Positions 1 through 11,060 are shown, counted from the stretch's first letter. The stretch: 64,000 nt of DNA from Vicugna pacos (GCF_048564905.1 NC_132992.1:92145001-92209000); one strand, 5' to 3'. The notes: generated from the sequence alone by a model not told the origin. A program made the numbers and translations.

Positions 1-627
1 CCTGCCTGGTGTGCCCCCACCTCTGCAGCCGTCCCCCCGCCCGGCTCCTACCCGCACGGCGGGGCCTGCCCGGCTCAGCAGCACGGTGCCCATCCCCCGT
101 CCCCTGTCCCTCGTCCCCACTCAGGCTGCATGGGGGCACATGGAGATCATCATCTTCCCACAGCTCTGGGGATGACGCCACTGCCCCCTCGCCACCGCAC
201 CACAGCTCGGGAGCAGCCTGGCCCCGGCCCCCGCCCCCACCCCGCGCCCAGCAGAACCTGCGGCGGTTCTCGCAGATTTCAGGACGTTCTTCTCCCTGAG
301 CTGATTTGGGGAGCGGCTGATTTCCGGCTCACGACCGCACGTCTGTCCAGGCGCCCCCTTTGCTGAGAAAGAGGAGAGGGCAGTTTCACCCCAAAATCTG
401 CTACACAGGTGGACACGGCCTCTCACTCCCCCGTTCGCTGCCCCTTCCCCCAGGCCCCAGGCCTCTGTGGCCCAGGGCTTCTCCAGAGCCCAGATGGGTC
501 TGCCTGGGGCAGCAGCAGGCTCAGGGGCTGCAGGGCTGACCTGCCAGCGTCAGCGTCACGTTTGCCCAGGGGGCAGTGACCCCAGAGGCATCAATTATCC
601 AGGAAGAAAAGAATCCTGTGCGGTGGG
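1..627. other. GC-rich single-copy stretch, no gene found
   Basis: C- and G-rich sequence with short overlapping open frames on both strands. None resembles a known protein, and frames open on both strands at once are what high GC produces by chance. No repeat is recognised. It could hold the edge of a UTR or exon continuing beyond the window start, but nothing in it shows this. Confidence 0.5.
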
Positions 628-836
628 GGAGGGGAATAAATTAAGGGTTTGGGATTAACAGAGACACACTACTATACATAAAACAGGTAAACAACAAGGT
701 CCTGCTGTAGAGCACAGGGAGCTAGATTCAATATCTTGTAGCTGTCTTAATGGAAAGAATCTGAAAACGAACAGCTATACGTAGATACCTGTATGACCGA
801 AGCACTTTGCTGCGCACCTGAAGCTCACCCAGGCCG
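628..836 (+). mobile_element. LINE-1 3' tail (cetartiodactyl type)
   Basis: The stretch carries the ordered landmarks of the cetartiodactyl L1 3' UTR: GGGATTAACAGAGACACAC, then ACAACAAGGTCCTGCTGTAG with AGCACAGGGAGCTA, then TCAATATCTTGTA, and finally GCACTTTGCTGCGCACCTGA. The same landmarks recur in the same order at 22664-22890. This is a 5'-truncated, non-coding insertion. Substitutions are scattered and the terminal ATTGTAAATCAACTATAC block is missing, so the copy is not recent. The L1 assignment rests on memory of the family. Confidence 0.75.
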
Positions 837-1024
837 GGCGCTCCTGGGGCTGCGGTGCGGGCTCCCGGGAGAGCTGTCCCTGCTGGCGCCGCCCTCTCAC
901 TTGGTGTTCGAAGGCCCAGGGAAGGGGGTGAGGGGGAGGCCGCGTGCCAGGCAGCTGCTCGACCTGAGCAGCTCATGTGCCCCGTCTCAATTCGTCCTTG
1001 TAAACCAGGAGACAGGCTGACACT

Positions 1025-1085
1025 GGAGCCCGTTTACCAGATAAAGAAACTGAGGCTCAAAGACAGGTGTGAGATGGAGCCAGGC
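1025..1085 (-). repeat. MIR SINE fragment
   Basis: TTTACCAGATAAAGAAACTGAGGCTCAAAGACAGGTG is the reverse complement of the conserved MIR core (CCTCAGTTTCCTCATCTGTAAA on the sense strand). Only the core survives. MIR is an ancient tRNA-derived SINE shared by all mammals. Confidence 0.6.
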
Positions 1086-1569
1086 TTCACCTAGTATGAA
1101 CTTTGGGAGTGGGCTAGGGTCCCCCTGGTGGCAGCTGATCCCGGGGAGCCTCAAGGGACCTCCAATCGCTCCAAGGTCTGATGCCCCTGCTGTGCCCACC
1201 CCACACCTGAGCAAAGGCTGGGAGGGCCCTGAGGGTCAGGGAGCACTGCAGAGCTGGGAGGAGTCAAGGTATTTTCAGAAAGCCACCTGGCCATCTCCCT
1301 GGGGGTCATGGCAAAAGGGGAGCTGACCAGGTGGCCAACGCTGGGGGACAGAACAGTGGGGCGAGGAAGGTGCTTCTCCGGCAGGAGAAGACAGTCAGCT
1401 GTCCCCTGGGGTGCGGCGTCCAGTAGGACGGTGGCCTGGAGGACCTGGATGGGCCTCACAACAGCTCTGTGGGTACCCGACCAGGATGACGAGGCACAGG
1501 CCCCCCTCGGGGTGGGCAGGAGGACTCCGGCCAGGGGCTGAGTGCTCAGGGCTGTGAGGGAGGCTCCAG

Positions 1570-1660
1570 CCCCAGTGCCCGTTTCTCGGATGAGGACGAG
1601 GAGAAGCTGAGGCTTGCCGAGGCCCAGGGCTGGAGCTAGGGCGCTGAGCCCCCAGGCTCA
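1570..1660 (-). repeat. Probable MIR SINE fragment
   Basis: CCCGTTTCTCGGATGAGGACGAGGAGAAGCTGAGGCTTGCC follows the antisense MIR core, with GAGCTAGGGC further on where the family has GAGCTGGGAT. It is diverged and CpG-containing. Without alignment scores a chance match to a GC-rich background remains possible. Confidence 0.45.
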
Positions 1661-1696
1661 GCCCTTTCTTGGGAGTTGTGGGGTGGCTCCCCCTTT

Positions 1697-1806
1697 GCCT
1701 CCTGCTGCAGCAGGCCTGGGGCACAGCCTGAGAATCAGCATTTCTAAGAGGTTCTCAGATGATGCTGGTGGTTCTGGTGCCAGGAAGCATTTTGGGAACC
1801 GATGAT
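1697..1806 (+). mobile_element. MER5A-type hAT-Charlie DNA transposon fragment
   Basis: The second half of MER5A is readable: AGGCCTGGGGCACAGCCTGAG, then AATCAGCATTTCTAAGAGGTTCTCAGATGATGCTGGTGGTTCTGG, ending GCATTTTGGGAACCGATGATT where the consensus has CACTTTGAGAACCACTG. The first half is absent. MER5A is a short non-autonomous element mobilised by hAT transposases early in mammalian history, and it does not code for protein. Confidence 0.7.
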
Positions 1807-3527
1807 TTAGAGAAGACAGGCAGAGGCATGGAGACAGAGACACATAGAAAGACAGAGACACACAGAGAAAGGCAAAGACAGAGAGACTTTGGGGCCCTCA
1901 GTTAGCAGTGACCTGGCTGGTACCTTGGTGTGGATCTCAGAGAAAGTGACGGGAGTGGCTGGGAGGCTGGGACGCCAGGGGGCAGCCCTGGCATGGTCTG
2001 GGACAGTGGGGTGCAGGTGCTGGCACCCAGGCCTGCGGGACACAGGCTGTCAAGGGACAGGCAGCGATGCTTTGTGCCACCTGCATTGCCCAGGCCAGCT
2101 GCTGGATGGCTACGGACGTGCTCTTGGCTGGCCCAGAAAGGGCCCTTTGAGGCGGCTGGCTCACTCTGCTGTCATTAGAATCACCGGCCGCGGTGGTCTG
2201 CTGGAAGAGGCCATCTCCTCCAAGCTCCTCCCTCGATGGCCAGGCCGGCTGGTTCCTGGTGGATGCGTCCCCAAGGGAAGCAGGGCGAGTTTGCCCCTTT
2301 CCCAGGCAGTGAGAACTTCGGGGGCTTCAGCCTGGATCCACTCTCCCAGGCTGACCCTGGAGGCCCAGGGCCTTATGAGCGGGTGGCAGTGACCCCAGCT
2401 CACCCCAGGGACGGGGGCCATCACGTCCCCGGCCTGGCCCGGTGCCCCCTCGGTGCCTGGAACTGGCAGGGCCACAAGGAGGGTTTTGTTGCCCCCGGCG
2501 AGGGCAGGCCCGTGGGGGGCTGGCCCCTTTCATCTCCCAGGCCCCCAGGCTCCCCTCTCTCTGGCCGGGACCAAGATGCTTTCAAATAGCAACAGTCAAG
2601 AGGCTGCGGGGGCGGGGGGCTCGGGGGCCGGGGGCTCGGGGCCTCTGAGGTTGCGCACAAAGGAGTGAGCATGTCTCCTGGAGACAGAAGAAAGGAGCCC
2701 CACTTGGGTTTAAAAATAGACGCCTGGTCCCCGCCTCCCGGCCAAGCTCAGGACACCGTGACCCTCTTCTCGGGGCCCGGCCCCCACCTCCCCGTCCTCC
2801 CCCAAGCCCAGCCCCGGCAGGTGCCAGTCTCGGAACATTCTTTCAAGACAGCTCAGCCAAAGAGCTAGCTCGAGTGCCACCTCCCCAGCACACTTCTCTT
2901 CATTGGGGCCCAGCTGGTCCCCCAACCCTATCCCAGGGGTCACAGTGATTCTGCCACAATGGCCTCCACTGGCCTGGACACTCCAGAACGATCATCTTTG
3001 GGCCCTTGGCCCTAACACAAGACCGGACACTCAGAGAAGGGAGGGAGGCAGGGAGGCACCAACACAGGAATGAATGAAACTGCAAACTCTAATTTGCCTC
3101 TCCTGGCCTCGTCTCTCTCCCTCCCCCTGCTGACCCCTCCCCAGGTCTGTCCGCTCATTCTCTGGCCCTCCTTGCACCCTCTCCATATCGGCGCCATGGT
3201 TCTGCCCCACTGGGATGAGGACACTTTTCCACGGCCCACGGCAGTCCTTTCTGGAGCTTGGCCTCAGGGAGGAGCCCACCACGCGCTGGCCTGCCCCTTG
3301 CCCACAGTGCTCCAATAGGGGCCACCTGCACTGGGCCCTGTGAGGGTGCAGGAGCTGCTTGGGGAGCTGTGTGTCTCCTCCTCCCAGCCTGGTGGTCCTG
3401 GAGTGGAAGAGGGGAGTGACGGGTCCCCTGCAGAAGCCCAGGGCTGGGCTGGACCCGCTGTCCCCAGGGCTGGCAGGGCCGAGCCTACAGCTCCCCGAGA
3501 CCACAGGCTCACTCCTGTGGCATCCCC
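1807..3527. other. GC-rich single-copy stretch, no gene found
   Basis: No coding exon or repeat can be supported. A purine-rich AGACAGAGACACA run lies at 1816-1890. The longest open frames, such as plus-strand 1889-2392, are mirrored by open frames on the other strand and match nothing known. A run of G tracts at about 2607-2642 is listed separately. Confidence 0.5.
2607..2643 (+). repeat. G-tract cluster with quadruplex potential
   Basis: Five or more runs of four to six G within about 35 bases, separated by CTC or CC. This pattern fits the general G3+N1-7 quadruplex rule several times over. Such tracts can stall polymerases or mark regulatory DNA. There is no evidence of a gene at this spot. 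Confidence 0.7.
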
Positions 3528-3945
3528 TGTGGTCAGCAGAACAACGGCCCCCCAAGATATCCACGCCCTGATCCCCAGAACCTGTGAATATGTCACTTCA
3601 CCGAACATGAAAAAGGTAAGGGACCTGGAGATGAGGCAATTCTGGGTTATCCAGGTGGGCCCAACCTCATCCTGAGGACCCTCATAAGAGGGAAGCAGGG
3701 GGGTCAGAGTCAGGAGATGGGACCATGGAAGCAGAGGTCGGAGAGATGAGAGGCCACAAGCCAGGGAAAGCAGGAGCCACTAGAAGCTGAAAGAGACAAA
3801 GAAATGGATGTTTCCTGGAGCCTCCAGAAGGAACCACCCCTGCCAGCACCCTGTGAGAGCCATTCTGGACTTTCGACTCCCAGATCTGGAAGATTGTAAG
3901 TCTGTGCTGTTCTAGGATTTGGTGTGATTTGTTACAGCATCCACA
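3528..3945 (+). mobile_element. MLT1-type MaLR LTR fossil
   Basis: A solo LTR of the ERVL-MaLR group. Recognisable parts in order are: AGCAGAACAACGGCCCCCCAAGATATCCACGCCCTGAT, AACCTGTGAATATGTCACTT, a GGGTTATCCAGGTGGGCCCA block, CATAAGAGGGAAGCAGG, an AGAGATGAGAGGCCACAAGCC block, and a 3' region with GGACTTTCGACTCCCAGATCTGGAAGATTGTAAG. MaLR elements were active in early placental mammals, so this copy predates camelids. No internal sequence is present. Confidence 0.85.
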
Positions 3946-6244
3946 GATGACCCCTACACGCCGTCAGGTCCACTCCAGGTCCTCCCAGAACCCTTCCTGG
4001 GGGGCCGAGTGCACAGCCACACGAGAAGGCAGGGCTGCGGCCTCCCCATCACCAGCCCCAGACTCTCCCCTCCAGGCCGTGGGGCCATTTTTTTTACCCC
4101 AGAGGAAGGATCTGGAAGAGCCACCGGCACCTCAGGCAGCTCCAGCCAGCATCCAGTAGGGCTCTGTCCAGCACGGCTTTGAAGGTGCTGTCTGAAGACG
4201 GGGTGACCCAGCGCAACCAGGATGGCCACTAGTGCCTGAGGCCTTGTTACACGGAGTGGGTGGGGCTCGGGGGGAGCCAAAGCCTTTTTGGATCCCTTTC
4301 AAGCTCAAAATTGCCAACAACCCAAACAGCACCAGCCCCCCAGATTCACCCTGAGGCCAGGCTGGAACCTCAGGAGAGAGGGGAGCTTGGCTGACAGGCT
4401 TGGGACCCCGTCCTCAGCCCCCAGAAGCGCGAACCCTGGTGACGTTCATCCTCCTGGACCTTTGGCCTGCAGCTATAGGATTCAAGGGAAACTCAGAGAG
4501 GCCCCCAGAGAGGCCCATAGGGAGTAAACGCTGCCCCAAACGAGATTTGAGGCAGAGCAGCTCATACCAGAACATCGGCAGGGGAGCAGGAGGGTCCAGC
4601 TTCAGCCGGGAAATACCGCGGTGGCAGGAGCCTCTTGACCAAATCCAAGTGTCTGTCCTGCAGGTAAGACAGCTGCTGGGTCGGGGGGCTGGAGCCTGTC
4701 CTGGTCCAGGAAGCCGGTCCACGGCCACTCTAACAGTCCTGGGGGCTGTCTGGGGGTGGTCCAGCGTGTTTCCCCCGCTCTCTGATGGTTGGGGCTGGGT
4801 GGAGAGGGCGCAGCTCGGGGGTCTGACAGCTTCAGGTTCGAGGGCTGGTTCCCCCTAGTGTCACTTTCCCCTCACAATGTCTTTCCCAGACTCCAGCCAG
4901 CCTGCCTCTCCAGGACACTGGTCACACTAGTTATTTCTTGTCCCTCATCCTGCATCCCCATTCGATGACCCTGAGGCCAGGCACCGGCTCAAGGGCGCCA
5001 CGGAAGAGTCAGCCTCTAGCTGACTATAACTGAGGTGCCTTCTCTGGGTCTCCCTGTGTGTTCCCCTCTCCGAGAGCCCAGCTTCCAGGAGGGAGGATGA
5101 GGTCCCAGCTGCTCCTTCCTGTCTCCTCAGGGTCCCACTGGCGGATGGCAGGGGCTCAAGGAGGGTTTGAGGATTGATGGCTACGGATGGAGAGTTGGTG
5201 AATGGGCTGAAATGGAGCCCCCAGGCTGCAGACCCCCAAAACACCTCTGAGGAGCATCGTGGGCTGGTCTCGGCTTGCGGGCAACCCGGGTCTTGGCACA
5301 AGTGAAGTAATTTACTGAGTTAGCTCAAAGCAGGACCTGAGACGTGGGGATGTGGGTAATTCGGTGTAAACTGGAAAAACTCAGGCTGCTTCCCTGGAGA
5401 GGCAAGTGCCCCTGGGGGTGGGGCTGGGGGGAGTCCAGCACCCCTGCTCCCACCCAGCACGTCTCTTGTGAGGTCTGCGGCCTTAGGCGCTATAGAAGGC
5501 GAGGAGGTGGTGGTGTGGACCGTTGTCCCTTCTGGTCCCTGTCCCCTGCAGTCCTGGAACTGTGGGCTACTCGGGAGCAGGGGAGACTGGAGGTATGTTT
5601 ACTGCAGGACAGCTGGTGGGCTGGGGGTCTGTTGAAGGGATTTCGAGTTGCTTCCTCTGACCGCAGACGTTTCGCAGTTCGAGCGCACAGAGGCTCTGAC
5701 AGCTGAGAACCTGAGGGCTCCCGAGATTTTCCTTTCTCAGGAAGGAGCGCAACCGCTGAGTGCAGGGACCCCAAATGGTGGGGGTTCAACGTGCACCCTC
5801 GTGTTGGCCCTGAGGCCACCGCAGCCATGACCGCCCTCCCCCCGTGAGCACCTCGAGCCCCCATCCTGCAGTTTTCAAAGGAGAGTCACAGATTCCGATG
5901 CTGATGACATGGGCTCCACGTTAGCGCTACTGCAGCCTCGGGTGCAAACCTCAGATCCAGCTGATTCTCTGGGCTGCCCCGGGGAACCCACGGCCCTGAC
6001 CGTGAAGGTGCCGGACGGCCCCACCGGCCTGGGCCCTCAGGGGTGAACACACGAGCCCCATGATGCTTCGCACTCACTCTTTCTGCTCCTGTCTGGCATC
6101 CTCTGGCTCCCTCGTCTTCCCCTCAGAACAGCAGATGCTGGAGCTGAGCTAAAGTGCCGTCTCCCGCCCAGGGCCCCCAGCCAGCGCAGCTCCCTGTGCG
6201 TGGAGACAAGTCTTACTGGGGGAAACGGACCTGAAGGGTAAAGT
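3946..6244. other. GC-rich single-copy stretch, no gene found
   Basis: About 2.3 kb with no repeat I can name and no coding exon I can support. Open frames here (for example plus 4400-4858 and minus 5490-5864) overlap one another on opposite strands and lack family resemblance or a coherent codon pattern. Confidence 0.5.
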
Positions 6245-6380
6245 CCTGGCTGTCTGTTACTTACTGTCTGACCACGGGCAAGTCCCTTCTCTCTGAGTCT
6301 CAGCTTCCGTGTCTGTAAAATGGGGATAATAGTCCCCTCCTGATGGTTGTAAGGATTACCTGAGGCTTGACTGTGTTTTG
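6245..6380 (+). repeat. MIR SINE
   Basis: One of the clearest MIR copies in the window: TTACTGTCTGACCACGGGCAAGTCCCTTCTCTCTGAGTCTCAGCTTCCGTGTCTGTAAAATGGGGATAATAGT, followed by GGTTGTAAGGATTACCTGAGGCTTGA. The core CTGTAAAATGGGGATAATA is intact. It has no coding capacity. Confidence 0.9.
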
Positions 6381-6644
6381 AGGGTTGAGAGGGAACTGAA
6401 AGGGATTACTAGGGTTGACCTTCCCCAGGGGACTGGCTCTCAGTAGCACGTGCAGGCCACTTGAAGCCATTTACTTTCCATCCCTTTCGTTTTGCACAAG
6501 ACATTGGAGGACTGGGAAAAAAATAAGAACGTGAAGAGTCTTGAGAGGTTATTAAGCCTGGGCTCAAGCCTTGAAAGGTTGTGGTTCTAAAATTGCCAGC
6601 CGGTGGGCAGGGCTGAAGCTCTGACTTTCCCTCTCTCTTCCTCC

Positions 6645-6775
6645 TTCCCCCTCTCCATCCATCTCTCATTCCATCCCTCTCTCCATCCATCCATCCACCC
6701 ACCATCCATCCATCCATCCACCTATCACTCATCTGTCCATCCATTTATCCACTTTTCCATTCACCAGCAATCTAT
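6645..6775. repeat. (CATC)n / (CCAT)n simple repeat
   Basis: Imperfect ATCC/CATC tetranucleotide array interrupted by CACC, TTTATC and CTCATC variants, grading into CT-rich sequence on its left. Long open frames across it are artefacts of the four-base repeat (poly HPSI/HPPS in one frame, DGW/MDG in the other). It is probably polymorphic in length. Confidence 0.9.
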
Positions 6776-7089
6776 GCATCATCCGCCTGTCCTCCACGTG
6801 GGGCACAGGGAGCCCAGACTGAATCAGGGACATCTGGACCGCCATGGGAGAGAGAGGTCAACACGGAATCTCAGAATGGAAAGTAAGTGAGGGGGACCCC
6901 AGGGTTGGGGGATTATACAGGGGCCCAGAGGGGAGCTTTAGAACCAGCCTACGGAGGGGCATGGTCCTGGAGGAGCCTCCCTGGAGGAGGCAGCACCACG
7001 TTTATCTGGCATCTGTCCGAAGGGCTGGAGGGTCCAAACACGCCCTCATCCCCGGCCCACCCTGGTGTCTTTCTGCTCTGCTAGCTAGA

Positions 7090-7660
7090 AGTCACCTTCT
7101 CCTGGCCATTTAATCCCTGTTCCCGTAACGCCACAGGTATCCTAGACTTGAAGGCAAAGATAAAAACATCGTAATAATCACAGCGAGACGCAAAATAATA
7201 ACAACCCCCAGTGCTGGGAAAAAAAAAGAGAGAGAGGCTGTCGCTTACATCTCGATAAATTGTAAACTTTATCTTCTTGTGCCGAGCCTCCCCTTCTCTA
7301 TTTCATTTACAGTGGATTTTTAATAAAAAAAAATTGATAAAAATCAAAGCAACACCATCAAAATAGAAAGCTTGACATTCGTAGGTCTTGTTTATTACTC
7401 TAGTGTTTTAAAGTATTAAAAAGGCACATCAAAATTAGTTTCTTATCAAACGCCAAGTTTTCGTCAAGTTCCTGCCTACCAACTATTTGAACTTTGTTCT
7501 TTGAAACAAAGTTGAGTGTCTCCATGAGAACGCGGGGGAGCGTCCCCACAGACCTGCAGCGACGCTTTGCTCCGCATCGTGGCTCCACTAGAAGCGAACC
7601 CTGTCATGTCGTCTTCCTGATAAGCTTGGAGGAGAAGTCAGCTTTGCTTGTTTTTTTTTC
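7090..7660. promoter_or_regulatory. Candidate conserved non-coding block, AT-rich, with SOX/TCF-like sites
   Basis: A sharp change from GC-rich flanks to AT-rich, non-repetitive sequence. It contains several GATAAA sites, TTTAATAAAA-type runs and a 9-bp inverted repeat, AACTTTGTT at 7490-7498 and AACAAAGTT at 7505-7513. The two arms match the SOX core CTTTGTT/AACAAAG, and the loop reads CTTTGA, a TCF/LEF-like core. No transposon family or coding frame explains it. This looks like an enhancer but is inferred from composition and motifs only. Confidence 0.4.
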
Positions 7661-8859
7661 GCCTTTTCAGGCATAACTGCTGCGATTTTAGTGCACCCCG
7701 TAAAACATAAAGCAGGTGGAAACTGGAGTGGTGGAAAGGACCTCTGACCTTGGCTTAGCCCAGATTTCTTCAAACGAGTCTGACCTTGGCCCTGAACGAG
7801 CTGCTCCTTTCTGCAGCTACAGATCCCCAGGATGGGCAGAGAAAGATGTTCTGTTGGTGGGTGCACCAGCCCCGGGGGGAAGAGAGGCAGGGTCTCAGGT
7901 TGGAGGCTGTGAGCCTGGAACAGAGGCTGAGTTAAAGCAGCGTCGGCAGGAAGGGAGAAGGCGAGGGAGCAGAGGGGGGTCACAGCGAACACAGAGCACC
8001 TGGAACAAAGCCCCGGAGCCTAGAGAAAATTGGGGGTGTCTGGGACGGGACAGGGGCTGGGTCTCCCCTTCTTCAAGATGAAGGTCAGGGTTCTAGCTCC
8101 TGGACCACCATGAATATGTTGCAGGGGACGAGGCAGGGGAATCAAAGAAGGTGGATTTGCAGCCACTTTGTACCACTCGGTACGGGTCCTGTGCCAGACC
8201 ACTTCTCCCCCTGGGTCTTAATTTCCCGATGACTTGACCATCCCTGGCCTCCATTTTATTGTTTGTATTAAGAATAGAGTAACCTCCCCACCCCGAGCAC
8301 AAAGGGGTACAAGCACCAGCCGTTCTTCCTGCTTCTGAGGTTTCCCAACCCCCAGTTCAGGGGTTCTGCAGATCTGTGGTTGAGCCGGGTGGGGACCCAG
8401 AGCCCGACACTGAACGAGTCGGCCTCCCCCGTCCCACGTCCAGCCCCCAGTCTTGCCCTGCCAGCAGCAGCAGCTGGGCTCAGAGGTAAAGCTCAGGACA
8501 CGAGCTGTGAGCCCTGCTTCCCTCTGCCCCCCATGCCCCCCGCTGCACAGCCCCACGGAGAAGCCACCTTCTCAGATCCAGAGCCTTCTGAAGGGGCTGC
8601 ATCCTCCTCCAGAGCCAGATCTCCCCAGAGGGCCCTGGGCTGGGCAGCAGGGGGTGGAAGACAGCAAGGACACAGACACCAAGAGACACAGCATTTCCAG
8701 ATGGTCAGAGAGGAGAAGATAATGAGGATGCCTGTCTCAGAAAAATCCGTGCAAACAGCTGTCAGGGTGACTTCTTTCCATCAAAGTCACAGGAAGAAAA
8801 TGAGGGGTCAAACAGGCCACTAGCCCCAGGCAGCCAGGGAAAGCTCAGCAAAGACAGCG
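7661..8859. other. Single-copy stretch, no gene found
   Basis: Mixed composition with no supported exon. A MIR-like trace (CCCTGGGTCTTAATTTCCC near 8208) is too weak to call. Open frames on both strands overlap and match nothing recognised. Confidence 0.45.
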
Positions 8860-9185
8860 GCGGATGCGTTAGGATAATTTGCCTCTGTTATAAACAGCCG
8901 CCAAGGGACGGTGTGTGCGGAGCCTAGTCTGTGGGACCCTGCAGTGCGGGCAGGGAAGCCCGCGCACGAGCCCCAGGGTCTAGAAAGGTGCATGTGCCGC
9001 CGGAGGATAAGCCACGCGCTTGGCGGATTCAGAGGAGGTGGGAATAAACTCCAGCTTTGGCTTTAGATAATCTACACTGTGTTCAGGGACAGGCAGAGAT
9101 GAATTATTTACACTCTGCCATATTAAGGAAATTAGGATAGATTAGAACAGACAAAATCTCCCAATTTCAGTGACTTAACTATAGC
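8860..9185. promoter_or_regulatory. Candidate conserved non-coding block
   Basis: A non-repetitive block with two AT-rich cores, GGATAATTTGCCTCTGTTATAAACAGCC near 8872 and TAGATAATCTACACTGTGTTC near 9065, followed by ATGAATTATTTACACTCTGCCATATTAAGGAAATTAGG. Homeodomain-like and forkhead-like cores are dense. Nothing resembles a transposon or an exon. Regulatory function is an inference. Confidence 0.3.
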
Positions 9186-10599
9186 ACTGCTCTGTCTTGC
9201 TCCCTGAACGTTTCCATGGGAGCCCTCCTGGTCAGTGGGCAACCTTCCTCTGTAGGGGACTCAGGGACCCAGGCCCCTTCTGTCTTGTGGCTCTGCCATC
9301 CCCTGGGGCATCTGAGTCTTCTGGGTGCAGCTGACAGGTGGAGAGAGTGACAGTGTGGAGGCTGTCACCCTGTCTCAGAAACCCCAGCCTGGAAGTCACC
9401 CACGTCCCTCCCACTGTTTTGTCCTTCAGAGAACACGTGTGTCCATGTGTGGACACAAGGAGGGCTGGAACTGGGGACAGATTAGAAGTGAAGACAGAGT
9501 GGAAGTTTCTACCAGGGGACAGGGTGTGGAGCAGTGCCTGGGGGAGGTGGGGGTCCCAGGAGAGAGACCCCAGGAGCCCAAGACTGCTCACTGTTTCTGC
9601 TTCCCCATCAGTCTCCGCTGTTAGACAAGCTGGGGGAAGACTCCAGGCTGTGTCAGCCAGGCTGGCGGAGCCACGTAAGCAGCTGGGCCCCAGAGGGCAG
9701 TGAATTTGAGAGCCCTGTTTGCGGTGGGGTGGCAGGACCAGAGGGAGGGACCGCCTTCTGCCACTGACAAGGACCCCTCCTTGACCACACTGTAGTCCCG
9801 CCCCTCTGAGCACCCCTGTCTTCCCATCTGCCCTGGGCCCGCAGCCTGCCCCGGGCCTCCAGAAGCTGCTGTTAGCCGAGACTCTGTTACACCCTTTTGG
9901 TGAGACTCCCCACGCCCTCGGTATCCGACCAGCTTCGTCCTAGTGACTTTCCAGCCACTGACCTCTCCCTCTGCCCACTGGCTGTGAATCCTCAGCTGTC
10001 TTTGATGCCTTTGGAGTTGACTCTCTTGCTCCTACTACAACAGTCTTGAATAAAGATTTTCTTGCAGTTGTTAACTGGTCCAGCGCAACAGTTTTACCAC
10101 CACTAACGCCACCAAGAGTCTGAGACAGTCACTGCATCGAGAACATTCCTCCCAGAAATAACTGCCTCTGTCGGGCTGGGGGCCACCAAGGACTCTCGCC
10201 ATCTGGCTGGTGGCTTGGGGGCTGGAAGGTCGTGCCAGCTAGGCGGTGGGAAGGGGGACCTCCAGCTTGGGGAGAGGCTGGAGGGCGGGTCTGATGGCCG
10301 ACGGTGCACTTGTTCTGTGGCCCTGCTGGGACCAGAAACGCCGATGGAGAGCTCTGGCTGAGCGTGAGAGCTCCCGCTGTCCAGGGTGAAAGGAGGGCGT
10401 GCACGGGTGGGAAAGAAAGGCCCTCACCCCTGGTGCTCTGTCCACCCCAGGAGCCCGGGCTGGCTTCTGCCAGGCAAGGCGCAAGAGCCTGCGGCTGCCC
10501 CCACGGCGGGGACACGGAGTTTCCCTGGGGAGCAGGTCCCTGGGTCCGGGCATGAGGGCGCTTCAGGCCCGGGGCTGGGCCATCCTTCTTTGAAGACCA
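9186..10599. other. Single-copy stretch, no gene found
   Basis: No coding exon supported. Near 10048-10053 an AATAAA hexamer sits in TCTTGAATAAAGATTTTCTTGC, after a CT-rich run with CTCTTGCTCCTACTACAACAG. This arrangement is common at the 3' ends of LTRs and could mark an old LTR end, but no upstream LTR landmarks are clear enough to call one. Confidence 0.4.
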
Positions 10600-11060
10600 C
10601 TTTTGTCTTTAAACCTCTCCTGCCCGGTGCCAGCTGAGGCTATTTTTCTGGCTCAATCGTTCACCCCAGGGCCGTCTGGCCCTTCTGAAGCCCTCATTAA
10701 AGGGTTCATCAGCAGAAACCAAATACTTGGCCCTGGGTATCCAGGGTTCTTGAGAGCCCCAAATGCCCTTGATTGTCCGGCCTCCTTATTCAGGCCCTTG
10801 CCCAAGAGGCCGGCGAGCGAACTTGGCCGGCCACCGAGATCTTGTTAGTGTCTTTTCCCTCAGAAATCCAGATGTGTCTTCCAAAACCACCGTCCCCCAG
10901 AGTTCATGAATATTCTTTCTATTGACACAAATACCCGTGCACATGTACACATGCCCCCCCTGCCCCCCTCCTCCCGGCCGCCCCGGCCACCCCTGCCGCC
11001 CCCAGGAGGGGAAGGCTTCCAGTAAGTAATTAATCAGCACAATGGCCCAAGGGCAAGACC
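10600..11060. promoter_or_regulatory. Candidate conserved non-coding block with C-rich tract
   Basis: Unique sequence with CCCTCATTAAAGGGTTCATC near 10690, GTTCATGAATATTCTTTCTATTGACACAAATA near 10900, a C-tract cluster at about 10953-11005, and GTAATTAATCAGCACAATGG at 11026. TAATTAATCA (11027-11036) holds overlapping homeodomain cores. No transposon consensus is recognised. The AT-rich cores beside a C-rich tract look like compact regulatory DNA, but this is unproven. Confidence 0.3.

Noticed and set aside
6645-6775. CRISPR-like or satellite array
   Set aside because: The unit is a plain four-base CATC repeat with no spacers, in a mammalian context.
9870-10090. LTR 3' end or transcript 3' end at the AATAAA near 10048
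   Set aside because: The hexamer and the following TTTTCTTGC are suggestive, but no LTR landmarks upstream and no exon structure support either reading.
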